In this document: in pieces, positions 15,656 to 22,940 of the stretch | Position numbering within the stretch: position 1 is the stretch's first letter | How the letters are laid out: each line of letters begins with the position of its first letter | Source of the DNA: CAYPTY01 sp964413935 | Lineage (GTDB): Bacteria; Bacteroidota; Rhodothermia; Balneolales; Balneolaceae | Length of the DNA stretch: 64,000 bases | Assembly (NCBI GenBank): GCA_964413935.1 | Contig: CAYPTY010000016.1 | Location: 1-64,000 of the forward strand | Reading direction: 5' to 3' | Translations under genes and position numbers: made by a program | Notes under the pieces: generated by a model | Told to the model about the DNA's origin: nothing | The model's database searches: none | The model's input: only the letters and a program-made list of their open reading frames with translations

Positions 15656-16246
15656 ATGAAAGCATTTTATTTTGTAGTTATCGGAGTGGTTGTATTACTC
15701 ATATTTTCCGGAATAAGTACCAATAACCGACTGGTAGAGAAAGAAGAAGCGGTTAACGGCGCCTGGGCACAGGTCGAAAATCAATATCAGCGCAGAGCTG
15801 ACCTCATTCCAAACCTGGTTAATACCGTAAAAGGTGCGGCCGACTTTGAGCAGGAAACACTGACCAGTGTAATTGAGGCCCGATCAAAGGCAACTTCAGT
15901 TCAGATTTCTGCCGATGATCTTAATAACCCGCAGAAATTTGCTCAATTCCAGCAAGCCCAAAGTCAGCTCAGCGGAGCTTTATCCCGACTGCTGGTAACA
16001 GTTGAGCGCTATCCCGAACTGAAGGCGAACCAGAATTTCAGAGACCTTCAGACTCAGCTGGAAGGCACGGAGAATCGTATTTCAACCGAAAGAATGCGCT
16101 TTAATGATATTGCGAGAAATTACAATACCAGTGTTCGCAAGTTCCCGGCCAGTATTTTTGCTGGACTTCTGGGTTTTGAGCAAAAAGCCTACTTCCAGGC
16201 TGAATCCGGTGCGGAAGAAGCGCCAACCGTTGATTTCGGTAATTGA
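15656..16246 (+). CDS. lemA: LemA family protein
   Basis: A 196-residue protein with an N-terminal transmembrane helix (FYFVVIGVVVLLIFSG) and a helical coiled domain containing NNRLVEKEEAVNGAWAQVEN and YQRRADLIPNLVNTVKG, the family signature. It ends with IFAGLLGFEQKAYFQAESGAEEAPTVDFGN, also typical. LemA proteins are membrane-anchored, function poorly understood, and are regularly found with TPM-domain proteins, as here. The ATG at 15656 is preferred to an upstream in-frame start that would overlap the divergent HAD gene's start. A strong terminator follows the stop, so expression can exceed that of the TPM genes. Confidence 0.92.
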   Translation: MKAFYFVVIGVVVLLIFSGISTNNRLVEKEEAVNGAWAQVENQYQRRADLIPNLVNTVKGAADFEQETLTSVIEARSKATSVQISADDLNNPQKFAQFQQAQSQLSGALSRLLVTVERYPELKANQNFRDLQTQLEGTENRISTERMRFNDIARNYNTSVRKFPASIFAGLLGFEQKAYFQAESGAEEAPTVDFGN

Positions 16247-16262
16247 TATTGATTTAAATCTT

Positions 16263-16290
16263 GAAAGGGTGCATGTCACCCTTTCTTTTT
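16263..16290 (+). terminator. intrinsic terminator after lemA
   Basis: GAAAGGGTG (16263-16271) and CACCCTTTC (16277-16285) form a perfect 9-bp stem with a 5-base loop, followed by five T residues. It lies between lemA and the first TPM gene and probably gives partial termination within the unit. Confidence 0.85.
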
Positions 16291-16303
16291 AATCCCATCC
16301 ACA

Positions 16304-16753
16304 ATGAGTACCAAATTATTTTCCAAAGAAGAAGAGAAAGATATTATATCGGCTATAGAGCAAGCTGAAAAAACAACATCCGGAGAAATTCGGCTGCATC
16401 TGGAGAAACACTGTAAAATTGATCCCATCGAAAGAGCCAAACAGGTTTTTGTTAAGCTAAAAATGTTCGAAACCGAACAGAAAAACGGAGTAATCCTGTA
16501 TGTTGCCACCGAGGATCATAAAGTGGTGATCTGGGGGGATGAAGGCATTCACTCTAAAGTTGGACAGAACTTCTGGGATGATGAGCTTGAAAAACTGGTC
16601 AGCAGCTTTAAAGATGGCCACTATGCAATAGGGATTATCGAATGTATCGGTGATATCGGCGATAAGCTGAAAGAATTTTTCCCTTATAAGGATGGGGATG
16701 TAAACGAATTAAGTGATGATATCAGCTATGGAGAGGGGGATAAAGATGCGTAA
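16304..16753 (+). CDS. TPM domain protein, cytoplasmic
   Basis: A 149-residue protein consisting of one TPM domain (also called TPM_phosphatase): SAIEQAEKTTSGEIRLHLE opens the fold, KNGVILYVATEDHKVVIWGDEGI forms the central strands, and GIIECIGDIGDKLKEFFP closes it. There is no signal peptide or transmembrane segment, unlike the next gene. Some TPM proteins have phosphatase activity and others act in photosystem or membrane protein quality control; nothing here allows a choice. Its stop overlaps the start of the second TPM gene (ATGCGTAA), so the two are coupled. Confidence 0.85.
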   Translation: MSTKLFSKEEEKDIISAIEQAEKTTSGEIRLHLEKHCKIDPIERAKQVFVKLKMFETEQKNGVILYVATEDHKVVIWGDEGIHSKVGQNFWDDELEKLVSSFKDGHYAIGIIECIGDIGDKLKEFFPYKDGDVNELSDDISYGEGDKDA

Positions 16754-17495
16754 ACTGATTAGCCTATTTTTACTTATAGCGTGTATTTCGAATCCGGTTA
16801 AAGCTCAGGATTTCCTGCCGGATCAGCCGGGCGGATTTGTTAATGATTATGCCAACATGCTGAACTCCACTCAGGTACGCCAACTCGAAAGTAAACTCAG
16901 CAACTACCGCGATACAACTACCAACGCTATAGTTGTGGCTACTATAGAAAGCCTGCAGGGTTATCCGATTGAAGAAGTGGCAACCAACCTGTTCAATAAA
17001 TGGGATATACAGTATGAAAACCGTTCAAACGGGGTATTGCTGCTGGTTTCACGCGATGATCGCAAATTGCGTATAGAAGTAGGTTATGGCCTTGAAGGTG
17101 CCATTCCTGACATAATCGCCGGAAGAATCATCAATGAGGTAATTACTCCAAAATTTCGTTCTGAAGACTACTATGAAGGCATTGATAGAGCAACGGATAT
17201 CATGATGCAGCTTGCTTCCGGTGAATATGAAGGAAATCTCACCAGAGAACGAAGAGAAGACGACTTTGACCCATTCCCCATTATTATTCTCATCATTATA
17301 GGTATTCTGCTTTTCACTCGTCGGGGTCGCAGGCGCCGATCTTATGGCCCTGGAGGATTTATTTACTGGGGTGGAAGTGGCTTCGGCAGAGGAAGCGGAG
17401 GCGGTGGATTTTCCGGAGGCGGAGGTGGCTTCGGTGGTTTTGGGGGAGGCGGTGGTTTCTCCTCTGGTGGCGGAGGTGCCAGCGGCGGCTGGTAA
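16746..17495 (+). CDS. secreted/membrane TPM domain protein with Gly-rich tail
   Basis: A 249-residue TPM-domain protein. It has a signal peptide (MRKLISLFLLIACISNPVKAQ), a periplasmic TPM domain with GGFVNDYANML, NRSNGVLLLVSRDDRKLRIEVGYGLEGAIPD and DYYEGIDRA, then one transmembrane helix (IIILIIIGILLF). A basic RRGRRRR stretch precedes a tail of Gly/Ser/Phe repeats. The layout is the YgcG pattern, and lemA with ygcG is a recurrent pair. The start at 16746 gives a perfect signal peptide; an upstream in-frame start would precede it with a polar stretch. The Gly-rich repeat is coding, not an independent DNA repeat. Confidence 0.88.
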   Translation: MRKLISLFLLIACISNPVKAQDFLPDQPGGFVNDYANMLNSTQVRQLESKLSNYRDTTTNAIVVATIESLQGYPIEEVATNLFNKWDIQYENRSNGVLLLVSRDDRKLRIEVGYGLEGAIPDIIAGRIINEVITPKFRSEDYYEGIDRATDIMMQLASGEYEGNLTRERREDDFDPFPIIILIIIGILLFTRRGRRRRSYGPGGFIYWGGSGFGRGSGGGGFSGGGGGFGGFGGGGGFSSGGGGASGGW

Positions 17496-17502
17496 AGACC
17501 AT

Positions 17503-17536
17503 AAAAAAAGGCTGCGAGGGGATCAGCCCCGCAACC
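17503..17536 (-). terminator. terminator of the tetR-fadE transcript
   Basis: Read on the minus strand, a GC-rich imperfect hairpin (17536-17510), GGTTGCGGGG against CCCCTCGCAGCC, is followed by seven T residues (17509-17503). It is 29 bases past the fadE stop. On the plus strand it would also help end the lemA-TPM transcript, though no T-tract follows in that direction. Confidence 0.75.
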
Positions 17537-17564
17537 TAAGTATACGTCACAATGCAAAAAACAA

Positions 17565-20057
17565 TCAGGCTTTCACGGCTGATTTTCCGGGTCGTGAAGC
17601 AGTTCTGAGCGGAGCTCCCGGTAGCTTGTTATCATATTCGTCAAGGGTGTACTCATCAACCTGTATGGTATCGAATCGGGCATCTTCTGTTTTTCTGAGG
17701 AATTCAGCTTCATCAGATGTAAGTATCCCTTTTTCATGAGCCAGGTCGATAAGCAGATCAGGACTGTTTTTAGGCAGCTCTCTGCTCTTGACTGCTTTAT
17801 AGAGCTTTTTGTACAGCGGTGCTGCTTCCGTTACAAGATCCAGTGTATATTCATAACGTCCCAGTGCGTCTTCCTTATCATCTTTGATATAGATGCCATG
17901 AGTTACATGATTACGGGCATCACCTTTGATCTGCATAGCCTGAGCTACCTTGTGCCCCAGTTTATCGGATGGCATTTTTCCAATAGGATTCAGCCTAAAC
18001 ATTTTACCCAGCAACCGGAAAGACCAGCTCAGACCGGGTACTTTGATTTCAGACAAAATACCTTCCAGTGCAAATTGCATTCGGTAAAAAGCATGCTGCA
18101 TGGCCCATTCAAAATAGATTCGATCTTCAGGACGGCGCCCCTCACTTTCGAATCGCTTCAGCGTTGCTGATGCCAGATACATCCAGCTGAGAATATCCGC
18201 ATAACGGCCGGCCAGCTTTTCCTTCAGCTTCAACGCTCCACCGTACGAACCTAAAGCAATATCAGCCAGAAATGCGAATGTGGCCGACATCCAGGACAGC
18301 CTTCTGAAGTATTTAGCTGATGGCCCTGAAACAGGTGAGCCCGCCAGCAGACCGCGGGTAAGAAAGAGTAGTATCGTGCGGTTCTTGTTTCTTACAATGT
18401 GTCCGATATGATTGAAGAAGGCTTTATCAAAGGCTTTTTTATCGTTATTAGTGAGTGCCTCAATTTCCTTCAGTGCATAAGGATGGCAGCGGATGGCACC
18501 CTGACCGAAGATCATCAGAGTTCGGGTCAGGATATTGGCACCTTCCACGGTTATGGCGATAGGTGAAGCTATATAACCCTGGGCGAAGATGTTTCGCGGT
18601 CCGCGCGAAATGCCCGCACCCCCGACGATATCCATTGTACCATTTATAATTTCACGGAACAGCTCGGTGAAATTATACTTCATAATAGCCGTGATCACAG
18701 CCGGCTTGGCTCCTTTATCTAATCCACCGGTGGTGTATTTTCGCGCTGCTTCCATCAGGTAGGTGTAGCCTCCGATCTTGGCCATTGGCTCTTCTATTCC
18801 TTCAAAACGACCGATATTCAGGCCAAACTGCCGACGGATGGCAGCATAGGCGCCGGTGGCGCGAGTTGCCAATTTGGCTCCTCCTGTGCTTTGAGCCGGA
18901 AGCGAAATACCTCGCCCAACAGCCAGTGATTCCATGAGCATGCGCCAGCCTTGCCCTGCACCCTCTTTTCCTCCTATAATCGAATCAATCGGTACGATTA
19001 CATCTTCACCCCGGGTCGGACAATTATAAAAAGGAACACCAAGAGGGTCATGCCGTTTGCCCAGTTCCACTCCCTCCGTATCAGAAGGCACAAGAGCACA
19101 GGTAATGCCCAGATCTTCCCCTTTGCCAAGCAGGTTTTCAGGATCCTTAAGCTTGAAAGCCAAACCAACTACGGTTGAGATGGCGGCTAATGTGATGTAG
19201 CGTTTATCCCAGTTCAATCGCAGATATAATTTACCATCTCCCCCTTTGAATACTTCACCGGTTGAACGCATAGAGCCGGCATCCGATCCTGCAAAGGGTT
19301 CTGTAAGCGCAAAACAGGGCATTTCTTCACCGCTTGCGAGGCGAGGCAGGTAATAGTTTTTTTGATCTTCAGTACCGTAATGCATGAGCAATTCAGCCGG
19401 ACCCAGAGAATTGGGAACCATCACCGTTGTTGCAAGTGGTCCGCTTCTGGATGCCAGTTTCCCTACAATAGCACTGTGAGCAGTTGCTGAGAATTCATGT
19501 CCACCGTAGGCTTTGGGGATAATCAACCCAAAGAAACCTTCCTTTTTCATGTACTCCCATGCTTCTTTGGAGAAATCTTTGTTTACGGTTACATCCCAGT
19601 CATTAACTAAAGAGCACAATTCTTCAACCGGCCCATCCATAAAAGCTTTTTCATCAGCGGTCAGGTCAGGATAGTCTTCATTCAGAATGCGTTTAAAATT
19701 GGGTTTGCCTGAAAACAGCTCCCCGTCTACCCATACCGTACCTGCATCAATTGCTGTTTGTTCTGTTTCAGAAATCTTGGGCAGAAAATTCAGGGCTTTC
19801 ATCAGGCTCATGATTGGCCCGCTGATAAGTACCGCTCTCAGGGGCTTCACATTAAAGAGTAAAACCAGTGCGGTGTAGCTAATGAGCAACCAGTTTGCGG
19901 GTTCAAAACCGAGCAATAAAGCATAACCGGCTATAGCCCACAGCCATAAGGGAGCTCCGGTGTAGGCGAAACCAAATGTGACAATTACAATTGAAGCAAT
20001 GCTGACCCAAAGGGGCAAATCGCTCATATATCCCATAATAGATTGAAGCATTTCCAT
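17565..20057 (-). CDS. fadE: acyl-CoA dehydrogenase, FadE type
   Basis: An 830-residue FAD-dependent acyl-CoA dehydrogenase for the first step of fatty acid beta-oxidation, similar in length and layout to enterobacterial FadE (about 814). The N-terminal 75 residues hold two or three hydrophobic helices that attach it to the membrane. The dehydrogenase core follows with GLIIPKAYGGHEFSATAHS, CFALTEPFAGSDAGSM and GNPxG-like GGAGISRGPRN. A long C-terminal extension with ILSWMYLASATLKRFESEGR is specific to the FadE subgroup. A TetR regulator lies 17 bases upstream on the same strand and presumably responds to acyl-CoA, as FadR-type TetR proteins do. Confidence 0.92.
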   Translation of the reverse strand: MEMLQSIMGYMSDLPLWVSIASIVIVTFGFAYTGAPLWLWAIAGYALLLGFEPANWLLISYTALVLLFNVKPLRAVLISGPIMSLMKALNFLPKISETEQTAIDAGTVWVDGELFSGKPNFKRILNEDYPDLTADEKAFMDGPVEELCSLVNDWDVTVNKDFSKEAWEYMKKEGFFGLIIPKAYGGHEFSATAHSAIVGKLASRSGPLATTVMVPNSLGPAELLMHYGTEDQKNYYLPRLASGEEMPCFALTEPFAGSDAGSMRSTGEVFKGGDGKLYLRLNWDKRYITLAAISTVVGLAFKLKDPENLLGKGEDLGITCALVPSDTEGVELGKRHDPLGVPFYNCPTRGEDVIVPIDSIIGGKEGAGQGWRMLMESLAVGRGISLPAQSTGGAKLATRATGAYAAIRRQFGLNIGRFEGIEEPMAKIGGYTYLMEAARKYTTGGLDKGAKPAVITAIMKYNFTELFREIINGTMDIVGGAGISRGPRNIFAQGYIASPIAITVEGANILTRTLMIFGQGAIRCHPYALKEIEALTNNDKKAFDKAFFNHIGHIVRNKNRTILLFLTRGLLAGSPVSGPSAKYFRRLSWMSATFAFLADIALGSYGGALKLKEKLAGRYADILSWMYLASATLKRFESEGRRPEDRIYFEWAMQHAFYRMQFALEGILSEIKVPGLSWSFRLLGKMFRLNPIGKMPSDKLGHKVAQAMQIKGDARNHVTHGIYIKDDKEDALGRYEYTLDLVTEAAPLYKKLYKAVKSRELPKNSPDLLIDLAHEKGILTSDEAEFLRKTEDARFDTIQVDEYTLDEYDNKLPGAPLRTASRPGKSAVKA

Positions 20058-20074
20058 GTGTTCCTCTCTGTTGG

Positions 20075-20686
20075 TTATTTAAATTCGCTGACAGCAGTTC
20101 TCAGCAGAAAACCCTGCAGGATGTGGTCTATTGAACTGTTGATAAATTCCTGTGTATGAATTCGCTTGTCCAGGCGATTATTCATCACAACTGTAGTAAT
20201 ACCATGAAGCTGTGCCCAGATGCTGTATGCGGCAATAAGCGGATCGTCTACCTCGAGATCACCCTGCTTAACTCCTTCTTGAATCACTGTGGCAAGCAAT
20301 TCATAGCCTCTTCTGGCTTTTCTGAATTTCTCTTTCGGATATCTGGCCATTTCTTCCGTTCGAACCAGATAAATGACCTGATATTCCATCGGGTGCTCAG
20401 AAGCAAACTGCACATAGGCCCTTACGATGCGGTCAATTTTATCTACAGGCGAATCAACTTCAGCGGCGGCTTCCTCAAGGCTCAGGCTCAGATGCTCAAT
20501 CGACTGCTCCATCAGGGTATGCAGCAGATGATCCTTGCTTTCAAAATGAAGGTAGATACTGGTTGCCGTTACTCCGCTCTCACGGGCAATTTTCCGCATT
20601 GACAAGGCCTTGAAGCCTTGTTCCAGAAGCATCAGTTTACTTTGCTCCAGGATGCGCTTTTTTAAATTCTGTTCTAATTTGGACAT
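20075..20686 (-). CDS. TetR family regulator of fadE
   Basis: A 203-residue TetR-type repressor. The N-terminal HTH is clear: KRILEQSKLMLLEQGFKAL, then SMRKIARESGVTATSIYLHF and the usual ESKDHLLHTLM. The C-terminal ligand domain is helical and non-specific. It is co-transcribed with fadE (17-base gap) and has a palindromic operator immediately upstream, so autoregulation with derepression by acyl-CoA is the natural model; the ligand is inferred from the partner gene. Confidence 0.88.
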   Translation of the reverse strand: MSKLEQNLKKRILEQSKLMLLEQGFKALSMRKIARESGVTATSIYLHFESKDHLLHTLMEQSIEHLSLSLEEAAAEVDSPVDKIDRIVRAYVQFASEHPMEYQVIYLVRTEEMARYPKEKFRKARRGYELLATVIQEGVKQGDLEVDDPLIAAYSIWAQLHGITTVVMNNRLDKRIHTQEFINSSIDHILQGFLLRTAVSEFK

Positions 20687-20697
20687 TATTCGATCAG

Positions 20698-20712
20698 GTT
20701 AACACTGTTAAC
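20698..20712 (-). promoter_or_regulatory. operator upstream of tetR-fadE
   Basis: GTTAACA (20698-20704), one central base, then TGTTAAC (20706-20712) form a perfect inverted repeat, extended by GG/CC-type symmetry on the outside. It starts 12 bases upstream of the tetR start codon, the expected position for a self-repressing TetR operator. Confidence 0.6.
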
Positions 20713-20753
20713 TAACCGAATTTAATCAATACAGATTGAATGTCAACCTTGAA

Positions 20754-21428
20754 TTATGAAGTCTTAAATAATCGGAAACAAAGGTAGCGTATGGTTCTGC
20801 CGGCTTTGATGTGCTTTTTTTCGTAGTAGGTTTGAATAGAGGTAAGTTCAGGCCCGGCTTTATCTGAAGCGTATACATCCGGGATATGATGCAGCATTTC
20901 AAGTCCCTCTTCTTTGATCACATCCAGAGTGAATGCATGTAAAGTGGGATCATCTGTCTTGAGGTGCACTCTGCAGTCCGTTTCCGAAATTTCACGGTAG
21001 AGCTCAAGAAATTTGGGTGAAGTGAGCCTCTTCTTTTCATCGCTTTCCCTGAGGTAGGGATCGGGGAAGGTAATCCATATATCATTCACTTCACCGGGCG
21101 CAAAAACCTGAGCGATATGATCAATGTACATCCGCACAAATCGAACATTTTCCAGTTCTTGATCAATAGCCTTTTTTGCACCATTCCAGATACGACTTCC
21201 TTTTATGTCGATGCCGATGAAGTTCTTATCGGGAAACATCTTTCCGAGAGCAACGGCATAATCCCCTTTGCCGCAGGCCAGTTCCAGAAGCAGATCATTC
21301 TCATTGCCAAAGACACCATGCTTCCATCTCCCTTTTTGTTCAAAATGGGCGGGCAGCGGGGGTACAAACTCTATCACGTTTGCAAACTGCCTGATATCCT
21401 CAAACTTGCGCAGTTTGTTTTTGGCCAT
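20754..21428 (-). CDS. trmB: tRNA (guanosine(46)-N7)-methyltransferase
   Basis: SAM-dependent methyltransferase of 224 residues that modifies G46 in the variable loop of tRNAs. LLLELACGKGDYAVALGKMFPDKNFIGIDIKG is the SAM-binding motif I region, WITFPDPYLRESDEKKRL carries the catalytic Asp and the diagnostic FPDPW-like element, and SPKFLELYREI follows. Here the usual Trp of FPDPW is Tyr. It is the last gene of a tight minus-strand unit with pdxH (3-base gap) and a thioredoxin-fold gene. Confidence 0.93.
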   Translation of the reverse strand: MAKNKLRKFEDIRQFANVIEFVPPLPAHFEQKGRWKHGVFGNENDLLLELACGKGDYAVALGKMFPDKNFIGIDIKGSRIWNGAKKAIDQELENVRFVRMYIDHIAQVFAPGEVNDIWITFPDPYLRESDEKKRLTSPKFLELYREISETDCRVHLKTDDPTLHAFTLDVIKEEGLEMLHHIPDVYASDKAGPELTSIQTYYEKKHIKAGRTIRYLCFRLFKTS

Positions 21429-21431
21429 AAA

Positions 21432-22076
21432 TCAGGGTTCCAGCCGGAATATATCCCAGGAGTCTCCGTCCTTTTGATAACAAATACGATCATGCAGCCG
21501 GCCAGGCCTTCCCTGCCAGAACTCAAAGTAATCCGGCTTAACAAAATAACCACCCCAGTTATCCGGGAGTGGTACATTTCCTTCAGCAAAACGTTCTTTT
21601 AAGTCTTCGAAACGTTTTTCCAGTACCTCACGGCTTTCAATACGATTGGACTGATTAGATGTCCAGGCTCCAATCTGACTCATCAAAGGGCGGCTTTCGA
21701 AGTAGGCTTTACTTTCTTCACGGCTTACTTTTTCTGCAATCCCTTCGATGCGAACCTGTCGCTCCAGTTCTGTCCAGAAAAAACAAATAGACACATTCGG
21801 GTTAGCTGCGATTTCTTTTCCTTTATCGCTGTCATAATTGGTATAGAAAACGATACCACCTTCCTCTATACCCTTGATCAGGACTATCCTTGACTTTGGA
21901 CGTCCCTGTGAATCAACGGTAGAAAGTGTCATTGAATTGGGTTCGTCTACTTCTGACTTGACGGCCTCACCAAGCCATTGGCGAAATTGTTCGATGGGTT
22001 CACTATGCACATCCTCTTCAGAAAGACTATGCCTGCTGTAATCCGTTCTAATTGCCTGAAGCTGTTCTTTATTCAT
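21432..22076 (-). CDS. pdxH: pyridoxamine 5'-phosphate oxidase
   Basis: FMN enzyme (214 residues) that oxidises pyridoxine or pyridoxamine 5'-phosphate to PLP. Recognisable segments are EPNSMTLSTVDSQGRPKSRIVLIKG (FMN binding), FYTNYDSDKGKEIAANP, SRPLMSQIGAWTSNQS and the C-terminal FWQGRPGRLHDRICY with RLEP end, the usual signature. The length matches E. coli PdxH. PLP made here serves the several aminotransferases of the region. It starts directly at the stop of the upstream thioredoxin-fold gene. Confidence 0.95.
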   Translation of the reverse strand: MNKEQLQAIRTDYSRHSLSEEDVHSEPIEQFRQWLGEAVKSEVDEPNSMTLSTVDSQGRPKSRIVLIKGIEEGGIVFYTNYDSDKGKEIAANPNVSICFFWTELERQVRIEGIAEKVSREESKAYFESRPLMSQIGAWTSNQSNRIESREVLEKRFEDLKERFAEGNVPLPDNWGGYFVKPDYFEFWQGRPGRLHDRICYQKDGDSWDIFRLEP

Positions 22077-22655
22077 TTATCCGAAATATTCAGGTTCGTT
22101 GCCCTTTTTCCATTTGATATTGCAACCCAGGCTGGGCTTTTGGTCCGGGTTGATTTCTTCCCCTTTAAGCAATGCATGAACTGCTTTGTCCAGATCATTT
22201 CCGGTAACCGGGGTTTCACTTTTTGGGCGACTTTCATCGAACTGACCCCGGTATACCAGTTTCCGGCTGTCATCGAAAAGATAAATATCAGGAGTGCAGG
22301 CAGCATGATAATTTTTTGCTACATCCTGCTTCTGATCAAATAGGTAGGGAAAATCAAAATTATGTTTTTCCGCAAATTTCTTCATCTCCGGGGGAGCATC
22401 CTCCGGATAAGCGTCTACATCATTGGAAGAAATAGCAATCACATTGATACCGGATTCAATGTATTTAGAGCTGAGCTCACTGAATTTGTCAATCATATGC
22501 AGTACATACGGGCAATGATTGCAGATGAATATAATGAGGGTTCCTTCCTCTCCTAAATGATCCTCTAGTGCATGTATATGTCCATCATAATCAGGCAAGC
22601 GAAAATCGGGTGCTTTGCTGCCTAATTCTAACATGGTGGATGGTATTGCTGCCAT
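22077..22655 (-). CDS. thioredoxin-fold redoxin (AhpC/TSA-like)
   Basis: A 192-residue cytoplasmic protein with the redoxin pattern: LGSKAPDFRLPDYDG at the N terminus and TLIIFICNHCPYVLHMIDKF with a CNHC active-site pair (about residues 45-48). AISSNDVDAYPEDAPPEMKKFAEK and DVAKNYHAACTPDIYLFD with the cis-Pro follow, as in the widely distributed thioredoxin family protein of Bacteroidota and Proteobacteria. A peroxidase or thiol-reductase role is likely but unproven. It heads the pdxH-trmB unit; the 285-base region upstream contains the hairpins described separately. Confidence 0.82.
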   Translation of the reverse strand: MAAIPSTMLELGSKAPDFRLPDYDGHIHALEDHLGEEGTLIIFICNHCPYVLHMIDKFSELSSKYIESGINVIAISSNDVDAYPEDAPPEMKKFAEKHNFDFPYLFDQKQDVAKNYHAACTPDIYLFDDSRKLVYRGQFDESRPKSETPVTGNDLDKAVHALLKGEEINPDQKPSLGCNIKWKKGNEPEYFG

Positions 22656-22714
22656 AAATAAATAATTCTGTTTATGAAATTAGTGAAGGTACGTTAGCTT
22701 TATGAAGATGGGAT

Positions 22715-22792
22715 AAAAAAATGCCCGGCTCATCTGTTATTTTGAAAGACTGACTATGTTTAAAAAGCTACAAAACTAGGAGGCGAGCCGGG
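22715..22792 (-). ncRNA. candidate small RNA or leader ending in a terminator
   Basis: On the minus strand CCCGGCTC (22792-22785) pairs perfectly with GAGCCGGG (22731-22724), and CA then seven T residues (22721-22715) follow. The 53-base interior contains an exposed CCTCCT, complementary to a Shine-Dalgarno sequence. The unit ends 59 bases before the redoxin start codon. A closed 5'/3' stem plus T-tract is what a short independent RNA (for instance a 6S-like RNA) or an attenuator leader would show. I do not recognise the family. Confidence 0.35.
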
Positions 22793-22851
22793 TTATTTAA
22801 GCTACGTGCAACAAAGACGTTTATGAGGCAAAAAAGTTTCCTTTAAGCCTC

Positions 22852-22907
22852 AAAAAAACCGAATATTAACAAGATTTAACCCTGCCTTAATTATCGGCCT
22901 TCCGATA
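22852..22907 (-). terminator. terminator of the amidohydrolase gene with an alternative hairpin
   Basis: On the minus strand CCGATAATTAA (22902 to about 22892) can pair imperfectly with TTAATATTCGG (about 22869-22859), followed by seven T residues (22858-22852). The same CCGATA is also the 3' arm of a tighter hairpin, TATCGG-AAGG-CCGATA (22907-22892). The two folds exclude each other. It lies 34 bases after the amidohydrolase stop. Confidence 0.45.
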
Positions 22908-22940
22908 CCCGGCTTTAGCTTTTCCTAATCTCGATTGGAG

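Noticed and set aside
17380..17490. GGNGGN-rich repeat tract
   Set aside because: It is the Gly-rich C-terminal tail of the secreted TPM protein, typical for that family, not an independent DNA repeat or CRISPR-like element.
22892..22907. Possible SRP (4.5S) RNA because of the GGAAGG sequence
   Set aside because: The conserved SRP apical motif (GGAAGG with GCAGC context in a long hairpin) is not reproduced; only a 6-bp stem with an AAGG loop exists.
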